From NCBI RefSeq assembly GCF_948948975.1, contig NZ_CARBVX010000008.1, positions 1 to 64,000 of the forward strand: 64,000 nt of DNA, written 5' to 3'. Shown here one piece after another: positions 54,236-64,000 of the stretch. The position numbers were made by a program, and so were the translations under genes. The stretch comes from an uncultured Lactobacillus sp. (GTDB lineage: Bacteria; Bacillota; Bacilli; Lactobacillales; Lactobacillaceae). Within the stretch, counting starts at the first letter, position 1. The number at the start of each line of letters is the position of its first letter. The notes under the pieces are model-generated. The model made no database searches and had not been told where the DNA came from. It saw nothing but the letters and a program-made list of their open reading frames with translations.

Positions 54236-55261
54236 ATGGCAAAAATTACTGCTCAATTAGTTAAAGAATTACGTGAACGTACTGGTGCAGGTGTTATGGA
54301 CGCTAAGAAAGCACTAGTAGAAGTTGACGGTGACATGGATAAGGCAGTTCAATACCTTCGTGATAAAGGTATGGCAAAGGCTGCTAAGAAAGCTGACCGT
54401 GTTGCAGCTGAAGGTTTAACTGGCGTTTACGTTGATGGTAATGTTGCAGCTATTACTGAAGTTAACTCAGAAACTGACTTCGTTTCTTCAAACGATAAGT
54501 TTGTTAAATTAGTTAATGAAGCTACTAAAACTATTGCTGAAGGTAAGCCTGCTGACATGGAAGCAGCTGAAGAATTAAAGATGGCTGATGGTACTACTTT
54601 GGGTCAGTCATTTGTAGATGCAACTGCTACTATTGGTGAAAAGATCGTTTTACGTCGTTTTGCTTTAGAAGAAAAAACTGATGACCAAGAATTTGGTGCT
54701 TACCAACATAATGGTGGTCAAATTGGTGTTATCACTGTTTTAGAAGGTGCTGATGCAGCTACTGCTAAGCATTTAGCTATGCACATTGCTGCTATGAGTC
54801 CTAAAGTTATCTCACCTGATGAATTAGATGATGAATTCATTACTGATCAATTAGCTGTTATGAACCACAAGATTGATCAAGATAACGAAAGTCGTGCTTT
54901 GGTAAACAAGAAGCCATTGCCACACCTTGTTTATGGTTCAGAAAAACAATTAAGCGATGATGTTTTAGCTAAGGCTAAAGAAGACATTAAGGCTGAACTT
55001 AAAGAAGAAGGTAAGCCTGAAAAGATTTGGGATAAGATTATTCCTGGTAAGATGCAACGCTTTATTGATGATAATACTCAAGTTGATAAGCAATTTGCAG
55101 TTTTATCACAAAACTACATTATGGACGACAGCAAGACTGTTGGCGAATTCTTAAAGGAAAAGGGAGCTAAGTTAGTTGCTTTCCAACGTTACGAAGTTGG
55201 CGAAGGTATTGAAAAGAAGCAAGAAGACTTTGCTGCTGAAGTACGTGAACAAATGAAGTAA
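54236..55261 (+). CDS. tsf: Elongation factor Ts
   Basis: Nucleotide exchange factor for EF-Tu. The N-terminal UBA-like domain has [19 protein letters not shown] (about 9-27) and the core contains TDFVSSND. 341 residues is longer than the E. coli protein because of a long C-terminal region, as in other lactobacilli. TAGGAGG precedes the ATG. The terminator 18 bases after the stop ends the rpsB-tsf transcript. Confidence 0.96.
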   Translation: MAKITAQLVKELRERTGAGVMDAKKALVEVDGDMDKAVQYLRDKGMAKAAKKADRVAAEGLTGVYVDGNVAAITEVNSETDFVSSNDKFVKLVNEATKTIAEGKPADMEAAEELKMADGTTLGQSFVDATATIGEKIVLRRFALEEKTDDQEFGAYQHNGGQIGVITVLEGADAATAKHLAMHIAAMSPKVISPDELDDEFITDQLAVMNHKIDQDNESRALVNKKPLPHLVYGSEKQLSDDVLAKAKEDIKAELKEEGKPEKIWDKIIPGKMQRFIDDNTQVDKQFAVLSQNYIMDDSKTVGEFLKEKGAKLVAFQRYEVGEGIEKKQEDFAAEVREQMK

Positions 55262-55278
55262 TTATTTACTTAAAAATG

Positions 55279-55309
55279 GGAGTAACGCTTAGGCGTTGCT
55301 CCTTTTTTT
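55279..55309 (+). terminator. Terminator after tsf
   Basis: GGAGTAACGC and GCGTTGCTCC form a 10-bp stem (one G-T pair) with loop TTAG, then seven T. Confidence 0.92.
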
Positions 55310-55370
55310 CGGTACAATATATTGCAGTGATTTTATGGTAAAATGATAAAAGCAATGAGGAGGTAAATTT

Positions 55371-56096
55371 ATGAGTCAAGTTAAGTACAAACGTATTATT
55401 TTAAAAGTTTCTGGTGAGGCTCTTGCTGGTGAAAAAGGCACTGGGATTAATCCAGAAGTTATCAAGCATTTAGCTGAAGAAATTAAATCTGTTCACGATC
55501 TAGGTGTTGAAATCGGTATTGTTTGTGGCGGTGGAAACATGTGGCGTGGTGAAACGGGTGCAAATCTAGGTATGGAAAGAGCTCAGGCAGACTACATGGG
55601 AATGCTAGCAACAATTATGAATGGTCTCGCTTTGCAAGATGGATTAGAAAACTTAGGGGTTCCAACACGAGTACAGACATCAATTGAGATGCGTCAAATT
55701 GCGGAGCCTTATATCCGTCGTAAAGCTGTTCGTCATCTAGAAAAGGGCCGTGTTGTTATTTTTGGTGGTGGTACCGGTAATCCTTACTTCTCAACCGATA
55801 CTACTGCTGCCTTGAGAGCAGCCGAAATTAATGCAGATGTAATTTTGATGGCTAAAAACGGAGTTGATGGTGTTTATTCAGCTGATCCTAAAGTTGATCC
55901 AAATGCTAAGAAATACTCTGAATTGACTCAACTTGATTTGATTTCAAAGAACTTAAAAGTAATGGATAGCACAGCTAGTTCATTATCTATGGATAATGAT
56001 ATTCCGCTAGTTGTCTTTAATGTAAATAAGCCTGGTAACATCAAGAAAGTTGTTATGGGTGAAAATATTGGTACTGTAATCAAAGGTGATAAATAA
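55371..56096 (+). CDS. pyrH: Uridylate kinase
   Basis: Phosphorylates UMP to UDP. Amino-acid-kinase fold with [10 protein letters not shown] (about 12-21), CGGGNMWRG (about 51-59) and [12 protein letters not shown] (about 131-142). 241 residues is normal. GAGGAGG precedes the ATG. It overlaps frr by one base (TAATG). Confidence 0.96.
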   Translation: MSQVKYKRIILKVSGEALAGEKGTGINPEVIKHLAEEIKSVHDLGVEIGIVCGGGNMWRGETGANLGMERAQADYMGMLATIMNGLALQDGLENLGVPTRVQTSIEMRQIAEPYIRRKAVRHLEKGRVVIFGGGTGNPYFSTDTTAALRAAEINADVILMAKNGVDGVYSADPKVDPNAKKYSELTQLDLISKNLKVMDSTASSLSMDNDIPLVVFNVNKPGNIKKVVMGENIGTVIKGDK

Positions 56097-56653
56097 TGGC
56101 TAATGAAGTAATTGAAAAAGCAAAAGATAATATGAAAAAATCTATCGCTGTATTTCAAAAAGAATTAGGCGGTATTCGTGCGGGCGTTGCAAATGCAAGT
56201 TTATTGGATGGAATTAAGGTTAACTACTATGGTGTTCCAACTCCCCTTACACAAATGTCTAGTGTAAGTATTCCTGAAGCTCGTGTTTTAATGGTAACGC
56301 CTTACGATAAATCAACTTTGGATGATATTGAACATGCTATCTTAGCTTCTGATCTTGGAATTACTCCAGCTAATGATGGTACTGTAATTAGAATTGTTAT
56401 TCCGCAATTAACTGGTGAACGTCGTCAAGAAATTGCTAAGCAAGTAGGCAAGCTTGCTGAAAAAGGTAAGATTGCTGTACGTAATGTGCGTCGAGATGCT
56501 ATGGATACTTTGAAGCGTCAAGAAAAAGATGGCGATATTACTGAAGATGAACAACGTAGTTTAGAAAAACAAGTTCAAAAAGTAACTGATGATGCTACTA
56601 AAGAAATTGATAAATTAGCAGATCAAAAGAGTCAAGAAATTACTCAGGGTTAG
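56096..56653 (+). CDS. frr: Ribosome recycling factor
   Basis: With EF-G splits the post-termination ribosome. The 185-residue protein has the conserved [18 protein letters not shown] region (about 22-39), [11 protein letters not shown] and [10 protein letters not shown] (about 123-132), forming the three-helix bundle plus beta domain. It starts within the pyrH stop codon; GGTGAT is the likely ribosome site. Confidence 0.96.
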   Translation: MANEVIEKAKDNMKKSIAVFQKELGGIRAGVANASLLDGIKVNYYGVPTPLTQMSSVSIPEARVLMVTPYDKSTLDDIEHAILASDLGITPANDGTVIRIVIPQLTGERRQEIAKQVGKLAEKGKIAVRNVRRDAMDTLKRQEKDGDITEDEQRSLEKQVQKVTDDATKEIDKLADQKSQEITQG

Positions 56654-56671
56654 TTTAGGACTTGATAAGAT

Positions 56672-57391
56672 ATGTCAGAATCAAAAAAACCACTTAATCA
56701 TTTAGCCATAATTATGGATGGAAATGGTAGATGGGCAAAAAAGAGACATTTACCACGTTTTGTCGGCCATCGTCATGGTATGGACAATATTCGAAATATT
56801 GCTCTTGCAGCCAATGAATTAGGAATAAAAGTTTTAACACTTTATGCTTTTTCAACTGAAAATTGGGCTCGTCCGACTGACGAAGTAAATTATTTAATGC
56901 GTTTACCAATTGACTTTTTTGATAAGTTTATGCCGGAACTAATGGAAAATAACGTTCGGGTGAATATCATGGGATTTGTAGACGAACTACCTGAGAAGAC
57001 ATATTTAGTAACTCAAAAAGCTATGGCAGAAACAGCTAATAATACAGGGATGGTACTGAATTTTGCCTTTAACTATGGATCACGTAGAGAAATAACGGCT
57101 GGAGTGCAAGAAATTGCTCGTAAGGCAAAGGTCGGAGAAATTGATATTGATGATATTAATGAAAAAATGGTTTCAGATTATTTACTAACGCATTCTTTAG
57201 CTCCATATGAAGATCCTGATTTATTAATTAGAACATCCGGAGAAGAACGTTTATCAAATTTCTTATTGTGGCAAATGGCCTATACTGAATTTAGTTTTTC
57301 AGATAAATTATGGCCTGATTTTGATAAAACTGATTTAGAAGAATTAGTTAAAGATTATCAAGGACGTAATCGTCGTTTTGGAAAAGTATAA
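56672..57391 (+). CDS. uppS: Undecaprenyl diphosphate synthase
   Basis: Cis-prenyltransferase that extends FPP (from IspA, 3944) to the C55 carrier for cell-wall synthesis. [10 protein letters not shown] (14-23) contains the catalytic aspartate D16; [10 protein letters not shown] and LLIRTSGE are present. The usual product ends near ...RRFG as here. 239 residues. It starts the uppS-cdsA-rseP-proS run. Confidence 0.95.
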   Translation: MSESKKPLNHLAIIMDGNGRWAKKRHLPRFVGHRHGMDNIRNIALAANELGIKVLTLYAFSTENWARPTDEVNYLMRLPIDFFDKFMPELMENNVRVNIMGFVDELPEKTYLVTQKAMAETANNTGMVLNFAFNYGSRREITAGVQEIARKAKVGEIDIDDINEKMVSDYLLTHSLAPYEDPDLLIRTSGEERLSNFLLWQMAYTEFSFSDKLWPDFDKTDLEELVKDYQGRNRRFGKV

Positions 57392-57417
57392 TTTTAATTA
57401 GAACTGTAGAATTTTAA

Positions 57418-58209
57418 ATGAAACAACGTGTAATAACAGCTATTGTAGCTTTAATTTTATTTATTCCGATTGTTTTAATGGGAGGCATTTGGATAGATGT
57501 CCTTGTTTGTGCGTTTGCGGCAGTTGGAATTAGCGAAATTTTTATTATGAAGAAACAAATTATTGTTTCTTGGGATTTTATCTTGGCCTTATTAGCTACC
57601 TTGACCATGGCAGTCCCCGATTCATTCTTTAAATTTTTACCTGCATTTTTAAATAAGCATGATATTTTTTATATCTTCGTAATGTTGATGCTGGTAAGAA
57701 CGGTTTTGTCTAAGAATAAGGTTACCTTTGATGATGCCGGAGTCTATACTTTGGCTGCCTTATATATTGGGACTGGCTTTCACTTCATGGCCGCTATTAG
57801 AAATGCCCATCTTGGATTAGCAATTTTAGGTTATGTATTTGCAGTTGTTTGGTCAACTGATATTGCGGCTTATATGGTTGGACGTAAGATTGGAAAGCAT
57901 AAATTGTGGCCAGTTATTAGTCCTAATAAAACATGGGAAGGATCTATTGGAGCAGTAATTTGTGCAGTAATTATCGCAGCAATTTATGTTACTCTAGTTC
58001 CTACTGGTAGAAATAATGCTATGATGATTATTCTAGCCTTCTTCTTATCGATTATTGGCCAGATTGGTGATTTAGTTGAGTCAGCTTATAAACGCTTTTA
58101 TGGTGTGAAAGATTCAGGTAAGATCTTGCCTGGGCATGGGGGAATTTTAGATCGGTTTGATAGCATGCTTTTCGTTTTACCTGTTGTTGCATTTATGGGT
58201 ATTTTATAG
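57418..58209 (+). CDS. cdsA: Phosphatidate cytidylyltransferase
   Basis: Membrane enzyme making CDP-diacylglycerol from phosphatidate and CTP. 263 residues with about eight membrane helices and the C-terminal signature KDSGKILPGHGGILDRFDSM (about 230-249). It precedes rseP by 12 bases. It uses the phosphatidate produced by the PlsX/PlsC pathway genes found elsewhere in the window. Confidence 0.94.
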   Translation: MKQRVITAIVALILFIPIVLMGGIWIDVLVCAFAAVGISEIFIMKKQIIVSWDFILALLATLTMAVPDSFFKFLPAFLNKHDIFYIFVMLMLVRTVLSKNKVTFDDAGVYTLAALYIGTGFHFMAAIRNAHLGLAILGYVFAVVWSTDIAAYMVGRKIGKHKLWPVISPNKTWEGSIGAVICAVIIAAIYVTLVPTGRNNAMMIILAFFLSIIGQIGDLVESAYKRFYGVKDSGKILPGHGGILDRFDSMLFVLPVVAFMGIL

Positions 58210-58221
58210 GAGAGCTATTGA

Positions 58222-59478
58222 ATGAAAGGTATTTTAATCTTTCTAGTTATTTTTGGGATACTTGTTTTTGTTCATGAATTTGGGCATTTTATTGTTGCAA
58301 AAAAGTGTGGCATTTTAGTTCGTGAATTTTCAATTGGTATGGGACCAAAATTGTTTCAAAAGATGCGTGCGAAAACTACATATACCATTAGATGGCTACC
58401 TTTAGGGGGTTATGTACGCTTAGCTGGGCCTGATGATGCCGCAAAGATTGAGCCGGGTACTACAGTAGTATTGCAATTAGATGATCAAAATAAAGTTAAA
58501 CGGATTGATGCATCAGGATCTCAAATGCCAATTGAAGGAATTCCAGTACAAGTCAATTCCGCTGATTTAGTAGATGCATTAACTATTCAAGGTTATGAGA
58601 ACGGGGATGAGGATCAACTAAAAACTTATTCTGTTGATCATGATGCTACCATCATTGAACAAAATGGAACTGAATTGTTAATTGCACCACGCGATACACA
58701 ATTTCAAGAGGCTAGTGTCGGTAAGAAATTAGCTACTAATTTTGCTGGTCCATTTATGAACATTGTCTTGGGATTTGTTGTATTTATCATTTGGTCATTA
58801 GCAGCTCCTGGAGCACCAACTACAACAGTTGGGAGTACCATAGCTCATCAACCTGCTCAAGTAGCTGGAATCAAGGCTAATGATGAAATTATTGGGATTA
58901 ATAATAAAAAAATTAGTAATTTCAATCAAATTGCTAGTGAATTGGCTAAAAGTAAAGGCAAGACTGTTGAAGTAAAAGTAAAACGAAATAATAAGGTTAA
59001 AAATTTCTCAATAAAGCCAAAAGTTAATAAGATAGACGGCCAAAAAGTCTACCAACTCGGTTTTTATGGGAAAGCTGATAATAGTCTTGGAGCAAAAATA
59101 AGCCGTGGTTGGAATACAAGTATTAGTACAACTGGTTTAATCTTTAATGCCGTAGGCAACTTGTTTAAACATTTTAGTTTGAACAAGCTTTCTGGACCAG
59201 TAGGAATCTATTCTCAAACTGTTCAAGTTTCAAACATGGGCTTTACATACTTGTTAGCATTTTTAGCAATGATTTCTATTAATTTGGGAATTGTAAACTT
59301 AATCCCAATTCCCGGTTTAGACGGGGGAAAGTTATTGCTTAACCTGATTCAGCTCATTATTCGAAAACCAATTCCTGAAGATAAGGAAGCAATTGTAGAT
59401 GTAATCGGTTTTGTCATTTTATTACTGTTGATCGTTGCAGTAACTGGAAATGATATTTATCGCTATTTTATTAAGTAA
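58222..59478 (+). CDS. rseP: Intramembrane zinc metalloprotease RseP (Eep-like)
   Basis: Site-2 protease cleaving membrane-embedded segments of regulators and lipoprotein signal peptides. The zinc motif HEFGH is at residues 18-22 in the first membrane helix; a PDZ domain (about 200-270) and the C-terminal NLIPIPGLDGG motif (about 368) are present. 418 residues is normal. GGAGAG precedes the ATG. Cleavage of peptides from OppA-type lipoproteins is possible, by analogy with Eep. Confidence 0.94.
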   Translation: MKGILIFLVIFGILVFVHEFGHFIVAKKCGILVREFSIGMGPKLFQKMRAKTTYTIRWLPLGGYVRLAGPDDAAKIEPGTTVVLQLDDQNKVKRIDASGSQMPIEGIPVQVNSADLVDALTIQGYENGDEDQLKTYSVDHDATIIEQNGTELLIAPRDTQFQEASVGKKLATNFAGPFMNIVLGFVVFIIWSLAAPGAPTTTVGSTIAHQPAQVAGIKANDEIIGINNKKISNFNQIASELAKSKGKTVEVKVKRNNKVKNFSIKPKVNKIDGQKVYQLGFYGKADNSLGAKISRGWNTSISTTGLIFNAVGNLFKHFSLNKLSGPVGIYSQTVQVSNMGFTYLLAFLAMISINLGIVNLIPIPGLDGGKLLLNLIQLIIRKPIPEDKEAIVDVIGFVILLLLIVAVTGNDIYRYFIK

Positions 59479-59494
59479 ATTTTTGGAGGAATAA

Positions 59495-61192
59495 ATGCGT
59501 CAATCAAAATTTTTTATGCCAACGTTAAAAGAGGCACCTTCTGATGCTGTAGCAAAAAGTCATCAATTAATGCTTAGAGGTGGCTATATCCGTCAAGTGA
59601 CTGCCGGAGTTTATGCATACTTACCGTTAGGTTACCGCGTCCTACGCAAGGCAGAAAATATTATTGAAGAAGAAATGGATAATATTAATGTACCTGAAAT
59701 GATCATGCCTCATCTCTTGCCTGCAACCCTTTGGCAAGAATCTGGTCGTTATAAAAAATATGGCGCAGAAATGTTTAAGCTTCAAGACCGACATGGACGT
59801 GAGAGTTTGCTTGGACCAACCCATGAGGAAACTTTTACTGAAATTGTTGCTAAGAACTTAAAGAGTTACAAGCAAATGCCACTTGCTTTATATCAAATCC
59901 AAACTAAATTCCGTGATGAAAATCGCCCACGTTTTGGCTTACTACGTGGTAGAGAATTTGTGATGCTCGATGGCTACAGTTTTGCAGCAACTTGTGAACA
60001 ATTAGATAAACAATTTGATGATCAAAAATCTGCATATTTGAAGATCTTCAATCGTGCCGGTGTTACTGTTCACCCGGTTATTGCAGATTCAGGTACAATG
60101 GGTGGAAAGAATTCAACTGAATTTCAAGCTCCTGGTGCAATTGGTGAAGATACAATTGCTACTAATGAAAAAGGAACTTACGCTGCTAACCTTGAAATGG
60201 CTAAAAGTATTGATACTTTTAAACAAGAGGCAGAAGAAGCAAAAGAATTAGCTAAAGTAGCCACTCCAGGAATGGATACAATTGAAAAGTTAGCTGATTT
60301 TCTTAAAGTTCCTTCAACTAGAATTGTTAAGAGTATCTTGTACATCGCAGATGACCAAAAAGTCTTAGTTCTCATCCGGGGTGATAAGGAAATTAACGAA
60401 GTTAAATTAGGCCATATATTAGATGCAGACGAAGTTAGAACTGCAAATGCTGATGAATTAGTAGAAATTACTGGTTCAGAAAAAGGCGGCGTTGGACCGA
60501 TTAACGCTGACTGGGCTGATAAGATTATTGCGGATGAAACAGTTAAAGGTCTATACAACGTAGTTGTAGGTGCAAATGAAACAGATTACCAATATCAAAA
60601 CGCTAATTTAGATCGCGACTTTAAGGTTGATGAATTTGCTGATATTCGTACAGCAAACGAAGGCGAACCAGATCCAGTTGATCATTTGCCATTAAAATTT
60701 ACGACTAGTATTGAAGTAGGTCATATTTTTAAATTAGGTACTTACTATACTGATACTATGGGTGCTGATTTCTTAGATAATAATGGTAAAGCTAAGCCAG
60801 TAATCATGGGCTCCTATGGAATTGGGGTAACCAGAATGCTTTCAGCTGCAGTGGAACAACACTTAACTGAAAATGGAATCGCATGGCCAAAAGAAATTGC
60901 TCCATTTGCCATTCATTTAATTCAAATGAAAATGAAGGATGAAACTCAAACTGAATTAGCTGAAAAACTTGAAAAAGAACTTTCAGCCAAGTATGATGTT
61001 TTATACGATGATAGAAATGAACGACCAGGTGTTAAATTTAATGATGCTGATTTAGTTGGAGCACCATTAAGAATTACAATCGGTCGAAAAGCAAAAGATG
61101 GTATTGTAGAAGTAAAGCGTCCAATGGATGAAAAGGCTACTGAAGTTAATATTTCTGATTTGGATGCTGTGATTACAAAAGAGTTAGGATAA
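59495..61192 (+). CDS. proS: Prolyl-tRNA synthetase
   Basis: Charges tRNA-Pro. Bacterial-type class II enzyme: motif 2 region with RDENRPRFGLLRGREF (about 138-153), a YbaK-like editing insertion (about 240-390) that hydrolyses mischarged Ala, motif 3 GSYGIGVTRML (about 437-447) and the anticodon-binding domain. 565 residues is normal. TTGGAGGA precedes the ATG. The polC start lies 5 bases past its stop. Confidence 0.96.
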   Translation: MRQSKFFMPTLKEAPSDAVAKSHQLMLRGGYIRQVTAGVYAYLPLGYRVLRKAENIIEEEMDNINVPEMIMPHLLPATLWQESGRYKKYGAEMFKLQDRHGRESLLGPTHEETFTEIVAKNLKSYKQMPLALYQIQTKFRDENRPRFGLLRGREFVMLDGYSFAATCEQLDKQFDDQKSAYLKIFNRAGVTVHPVIADSGTMGGKNSTEFQAPGAIGEDTIATNEKGTYAANLEMAKSIDTFKQEAEEAKELAKVATPGMDTIEKLADFLKVPSTRIVKSILYIADDQKVLVLIRGDKEINEVKLGHILDADEVRTANADELVEITGSEKGGVGPINADWADKIIADETVKGLYNVVVGANETDYQYQNANLDRDFKVDEFADIRTANEGEPDPVDHLPLKFTTSIEVGHIFKLGTYYTDTMGADFLDNNGKAKPVIMGSYGIGVTRMLSAAVEQHLTENGIAWPKEIAPFAIHLIQMKMKDETQTELAEKLEKELSAKYDVLYDDRNERPGVKFNDADLVGAPLRITIGRKAKDGIVEVKRPMDEKATEVNISDLDAVITKELG

Positions 61193-61197
61193 TTTTT

Positions 61198-64000
61198 GTG
61201 ACAAAAAAGAACGAACTTTTCAAAAAACTATTAGATCAAATCAAGTTTCCTGATAAGTTTGAAGATAACGATATTGTCCAAAATGGTGAAATTGAAAACG
61301 TGGATGTATACGCTAATGAAAGAAAGTGGAAAATCCACGTTTTTTTTGATACACCATTAGATTTTGAAACTTATCGTTCTCTTAATGAACTTATTCATGA
61401 GACTTTTGAGCCGTTTGTAAATGTTGAATTATTAATTCAAACACGTGACGGAAGCAGTAAGAAACTACCTGCATACTGGACTTATGCTATTCAAAATTCA
61501 ACTAACCTAAAACCAGCTGTTCGAGAATTTTTACAAGGACAAGCTCCTCATTTAGAAAAAGAAAAATGGCTAATTCCAACTCAAAATAAAGTAGTGAATG
61601 GCTTGCTTTCAGAACAAGTTTTAGCAGAACTAAATAAAGAATTCAGACGCTATGGCTTCTTTAATATTAAGTTTACAACGAAAGTTGATGAGACTAATAT
61701 TGATGAAAATTTAAGAAGTCTAGAACAAGAGCAGGCTCAACATGAATCTGCCATGCAAGAATTTTATGAGAAACAGCCAGTAGAACCTAAGAAAAAGATG
61801 CCCGTTAAAAGTACAAGGATGGGTAATAAAAAGGTCGATAAAAAAGCTAAATTTATTCAAATTAAAGACTTGGAAGATGGCAGTGGAATCGTGGCTATTG
61901 AAGGCCATATTTTTAACACCGATATTCACGAATTGAAATCTGGAAGTGTAATTTTTACTGGTGAAATTACTGACTATACAGATTCAATTAGTTTTAAAAA
62001 ATTTGTTTCTGACAAAGATCAAATTGATTATCTAAAGGGAATTAAGCCTGGTGTTTGGGCTAGAATGCAAGGTTATGCAGCTGATGATCAGTACCAACAT
62101 GACGTTGTTTTTAATATTCGAAACTTAGAATTAATTGAACATAAGGGACGAGAAGAAAAGTATGAAGGAGAGAAAAAGCGTGTAGAATTGCATCTTCATA
62201 CAAATATGAGTCAATTGGACGCAACTAGTACGGCTAGTGACTTTATCAAAACTGCGAAAAAATTTGGTCAAAAGGCAATTGCAATTACGGATCATGCAGA
62301 TGTGCAATCTTTCCCAGAAGCTTATCATACTGGTGCAAGCGAAAAAATGAAAATTTTATATGGCTATGAGGCCAATATAATTGATGATCATGCTTTGCTT
62401 GTCCTTAATCCTACTGAAATGGATTATCGAGATCGTGAATATGTGATTTTCGACGTTGAAACAACAGGACTGTCTTCGGTTTACGATACCATTATTGAAA
62501 TCGGTGCAGTAAAAATGAAAAATGGAGAAGTACTGGAAAGATTCGATGAGTTTATCAATCCACACCATCCCTTAAGTGACACAACGATTAACTTAACATC
62601 AATTACTGATGAAATGGTTGGTGCAGCTGATGATGAAAAAGATGTAATTAAGAAATTTAAAGACTTTTATGGTGATCGGCCTCTTTGTGGACATAATGTT
62701 CAATTTGATGTTGGGTTTGTAAATGCGGCTTTACGCCGTGCGGGTCTAGAAGAAATCACACAACCTGTTGTTGATACGCTTGAAGTTTCAAGGCTTTTGC
62801 ATCCTGAACAAACTCGTCATACTCTTGATTCTTTAGCTAAAAAATACAATGTTGTCCTTGAACATCACCACCGCGCTAACCAAGATGCGGAAGCTACGGG
62901 ATATTTAATGTTTAAATTGCTAGATGCTTTTAATGATCGTTTTCATGAAGCAGATTTAGGCAAAATGAACGACTATGCTAAATATGGTCAAGTTTATAAG
63001 CGAGCTAAGCCAAGTCATATGAGTGTTCTTGCTCTAAATCAAGAAGGGCTAAAAAATATGTACAAGCTTGTTTCGCTTGCAAGTACTAAATATTTCTATC
63101 GTATTCCACGTACGCCAAAGTCAGAATTAAGAAAATATCGTAAAGGTTTATTATTTGGTAGTGGCTGCTGGCAAGGCGATGTATTCATTTCAATGATGCA
63201 AAAGGGATATGATGAAGCCCGTGAAAAAGCACGTTTTTATGATTATCTTGAAGTCCAACCGCCAGCTGCTTATCAAACCTTAATTGAAGATGATCTGATT
63301 AAAGATGAAGATGAGCTGCATGAAATTATTCAAAATATTTATAAATTAGGTAAAGAACTAAATAAACCAGTCGTAGCTACCAGTGACTCGCACTATGTTG
63401 AGCCGCATGAAGCAATTTATCGTAAAATTTTATTAGCGGCTCAAAAGGGAAATCCTAATCGAAATAAGAATTTACCGGATTTACATTTTTATTCAACGCA
63501 GGAAATGCTTGATGCATTTAGCTTTTTGGGTGAAGATGTAGCTAAAGAAATTGTAATTGATAATACCAATAAATTAGCCGATCAAATTGAGGAAATTGCT
63601 CCTATTAAAAGTGGACTATATCCACCACATATTGAAAATGCGGATCAAGAAATGAAGGATTTAACCTATAATAAAGCCTACGAATTATATGGAAAACCTT
63701 TACCAAAGATTGTAGAAGACAGAATTGAACTTGAATTGAATTCTATTATTTCAAATGGATACGCAGTTATTTACTTAATTTCTCAAAGGCTTGTTGCCAA
63801 ATCAAATAAAGACGGATATTTAGTAGGGTCACGTGGGTCAGTTGGTTCTAGTTTAGTAGCGACGATGTCTGGAATTACGGAAGTAAATCCTTTGGCTCCT
63901 CACTATCGTTGTCCGAATTGTAAGTATTCTAAATTCTTTGAGAATGGAGAATATGGGTCAGGCTATGACTTACCGGACAAAGAGTGTCCAAAATGTGGAA
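61198..64000 (+). CDS. polC: DNA polymerase III subunit alpha, PolC type (C-terminus beyond the window)
   Basis: Replicative polymerase of low-GC Gram-positives, cut by the window end after about 934 of some 1440 residues. It starts with GTG 5 bases after proS; TAGGAT is the likely ribosome site. Domains in order: N-terminal domain, OB fold (about 215-320), split PHP domain beginning VELHLHTN (about 330) and resuming near SDSHY (about 729), an inserted DEDD exonuclease with FDVETTG (about 418), then the palm start and a zinc finger (CPNC near 905, CPKC at the edge). The frame is open throughout. Confidence 0.96.
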   Translation, partial: MTKKNELFKKLLDQIKFPDKFEDNDIVQNGEIENVDVYANERKWKIHVFFDTPLDFETYRSLNELIHETFEPFVNVELLIQTRDGSSKKLPAYWTYAIQNSTNLKPAVREFLQGQAPHLEKEKWLIPTQNKVVNGLLSEQVLAELNKEFRRYGFFNIKFTTKVDETNIDENLRSLEQEQAQHESAMQEFYEKQPVEPKKKMPVKSTRMGNKKVDKKAKFIQIKDLEDGSGIVAIEGHIFNTDIHELKSGSVIFTGEITDYTDSISFKKFVSDKDQIDYLKGIKPGVWARMQGYAADDQYQHDVVFNIRNLELIEHKGREEKYEGEKKRVELHLHTNMSQLDATSTASDFIKTAKKFGQKAIAITDHADVQSFPEAYHTGASEKMKILYGYEANIIDDHALLVLNPTEMDYRDREYVIFDVETTGLSSVYDTIIEIGAVKMKNGEVLERFDEFINPHHPLSDTTINLTSITDEMVGAADDEKDVIKKFKDFYGDRPLCGHNVQFDVGFVNAALRRAGLEEITQPVVDTLEVSRLLHPEQTRHTLDSLAKKYNVVLEHHHRANQDAEATGYLMFKLLDAFNDRFHEADLGKMNDYAKYGQVYKRAKPSHMSVLALNQEGLKNMYKLVSLASTKYFYRIPRTPKSELRKYRKGLLFGSGCWQGDVFISMMQKGYDEAREKARFYDYLEVQPPAAYQTLIEDDLIKDEDELHEIIQNIYKLGKELNKPVVATSDSHYVEPHEAIYRKILLAAQKGNPNRNKNLPDLHFYSTQEMLDAFSFLGEDVAKEIVIDNTNKLADQIEEIAPIKSGLYPPHIENADQEMKDLTYNKAYELYGKPLPKIVEDRIELELNSIISNGYAVIYLISQRLVAKSNKDGYLVGSRGSVGSSLVATMSGITEVNPLAPHYRCPNCKYSKFFENGEYGSGYDLPDKECPKCG

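Noticed and set aside
61720-62568. Short minus-strand frames within polC
   Set aside because: The + strand frame is continuous from 61198 and carries PHP and exonuclease motifs.
1-64000. tRNA, rRNA, CRISPR, insertion sequence, prophage or toxin-antitoxin genes
   Set aside because: None seen by eye on either strand; all sizeable frames are explained by core genes.

Overview
This is about 64 kb of an AT-rich, low-GC Gram-positive chromosome. The gene orders efp-asp23-nusB-folD-xseAB, gmk-rpoZ-priA-fmt-rsmB-prpC-prkC-rsgA-rpe-thiN, rnc-smc-ftsY and ylxM-ffh-rpsP-rimM-trmD-rplS are the classic Firmicutes order. PepD-type dipeptidase, duplicated OppA lipoproteins, absence of dxs next to ispA and protein-level resemblance point to Lactobacillus, probably the acidophilus/gasseri/johnsonii group. 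That assignment is inference from memory, not from a search. Nearly all genes lie on the + strand. The exceptions are a small hypothetical gene, rpmB, lepB, lexA, cfa and a plsC-like gene.

Layout. 1-7.3 kb: translation, one-carbon metabolism, exonuclease VII, isoprenoid synthesis and recN. 7.4-7.7 kb: a small minus-strand hypothetical gene whose promoter carries two strong LexA-type boxes. 7.8-18.4 kb: gmk to thiN, including the PP2C phosphatase/PASTA kinase pair. 18.4-24.2 kb: rpmB (minus), then the second Asp23-family gene, fakA-like, recG, plsX and acpP. 24.2-32.2 kb: an oligopeptide ABC transporter operon (oppDFBC) followed by two separately transcribed oppA paralogues, sitting between acpP and rnc. 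32.2-43.4 kb: rnc-smc-ftsY, the dipeptidase pepD, then ylxM-ffh, rpsP, rimM-trmD and rplS with a structured leader. 43.4-53.3 kb: lepB, Nudix hydrolase, a uracil-DNA-glycosylase-like gene, lexA with its operator, ynzC, yneF, a heterodimeric ABC exporter, cfa, plsC-like and a methyltransferase/GIY-YIG fusion. 53.3-64 kb: rpsB (structured leader)-tsf, pyrH-frr-uppS-cdsA-rseP-proS and the first two thirds of polC, cut by the window end.

How the parts fit. Two themes recur. One is phospholipid supply: FakA-like and PlsX use exogenous fatty acids, AcpP carries acyl groups, and PlsC-like, CdsA and Cfa make and modify phospholipid. The other is peptide use: OppABCDF imports peptides and PepD hydrolyses dipeptides. 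An SOS thread links lexA, its own operator and the tandem-box gene near 7.7 kb. No gene-free stretch exceeds 300 bases; the longest (about 294 bases, before oppA1) holds a terminator, an inverted repeat and a promoter. I saw no tRNA, rRNA, CRISPR, IS element, prophage or att site. The window is essentially core genome. I found no large undescribed system; the small LexA-box gene is the best lead.
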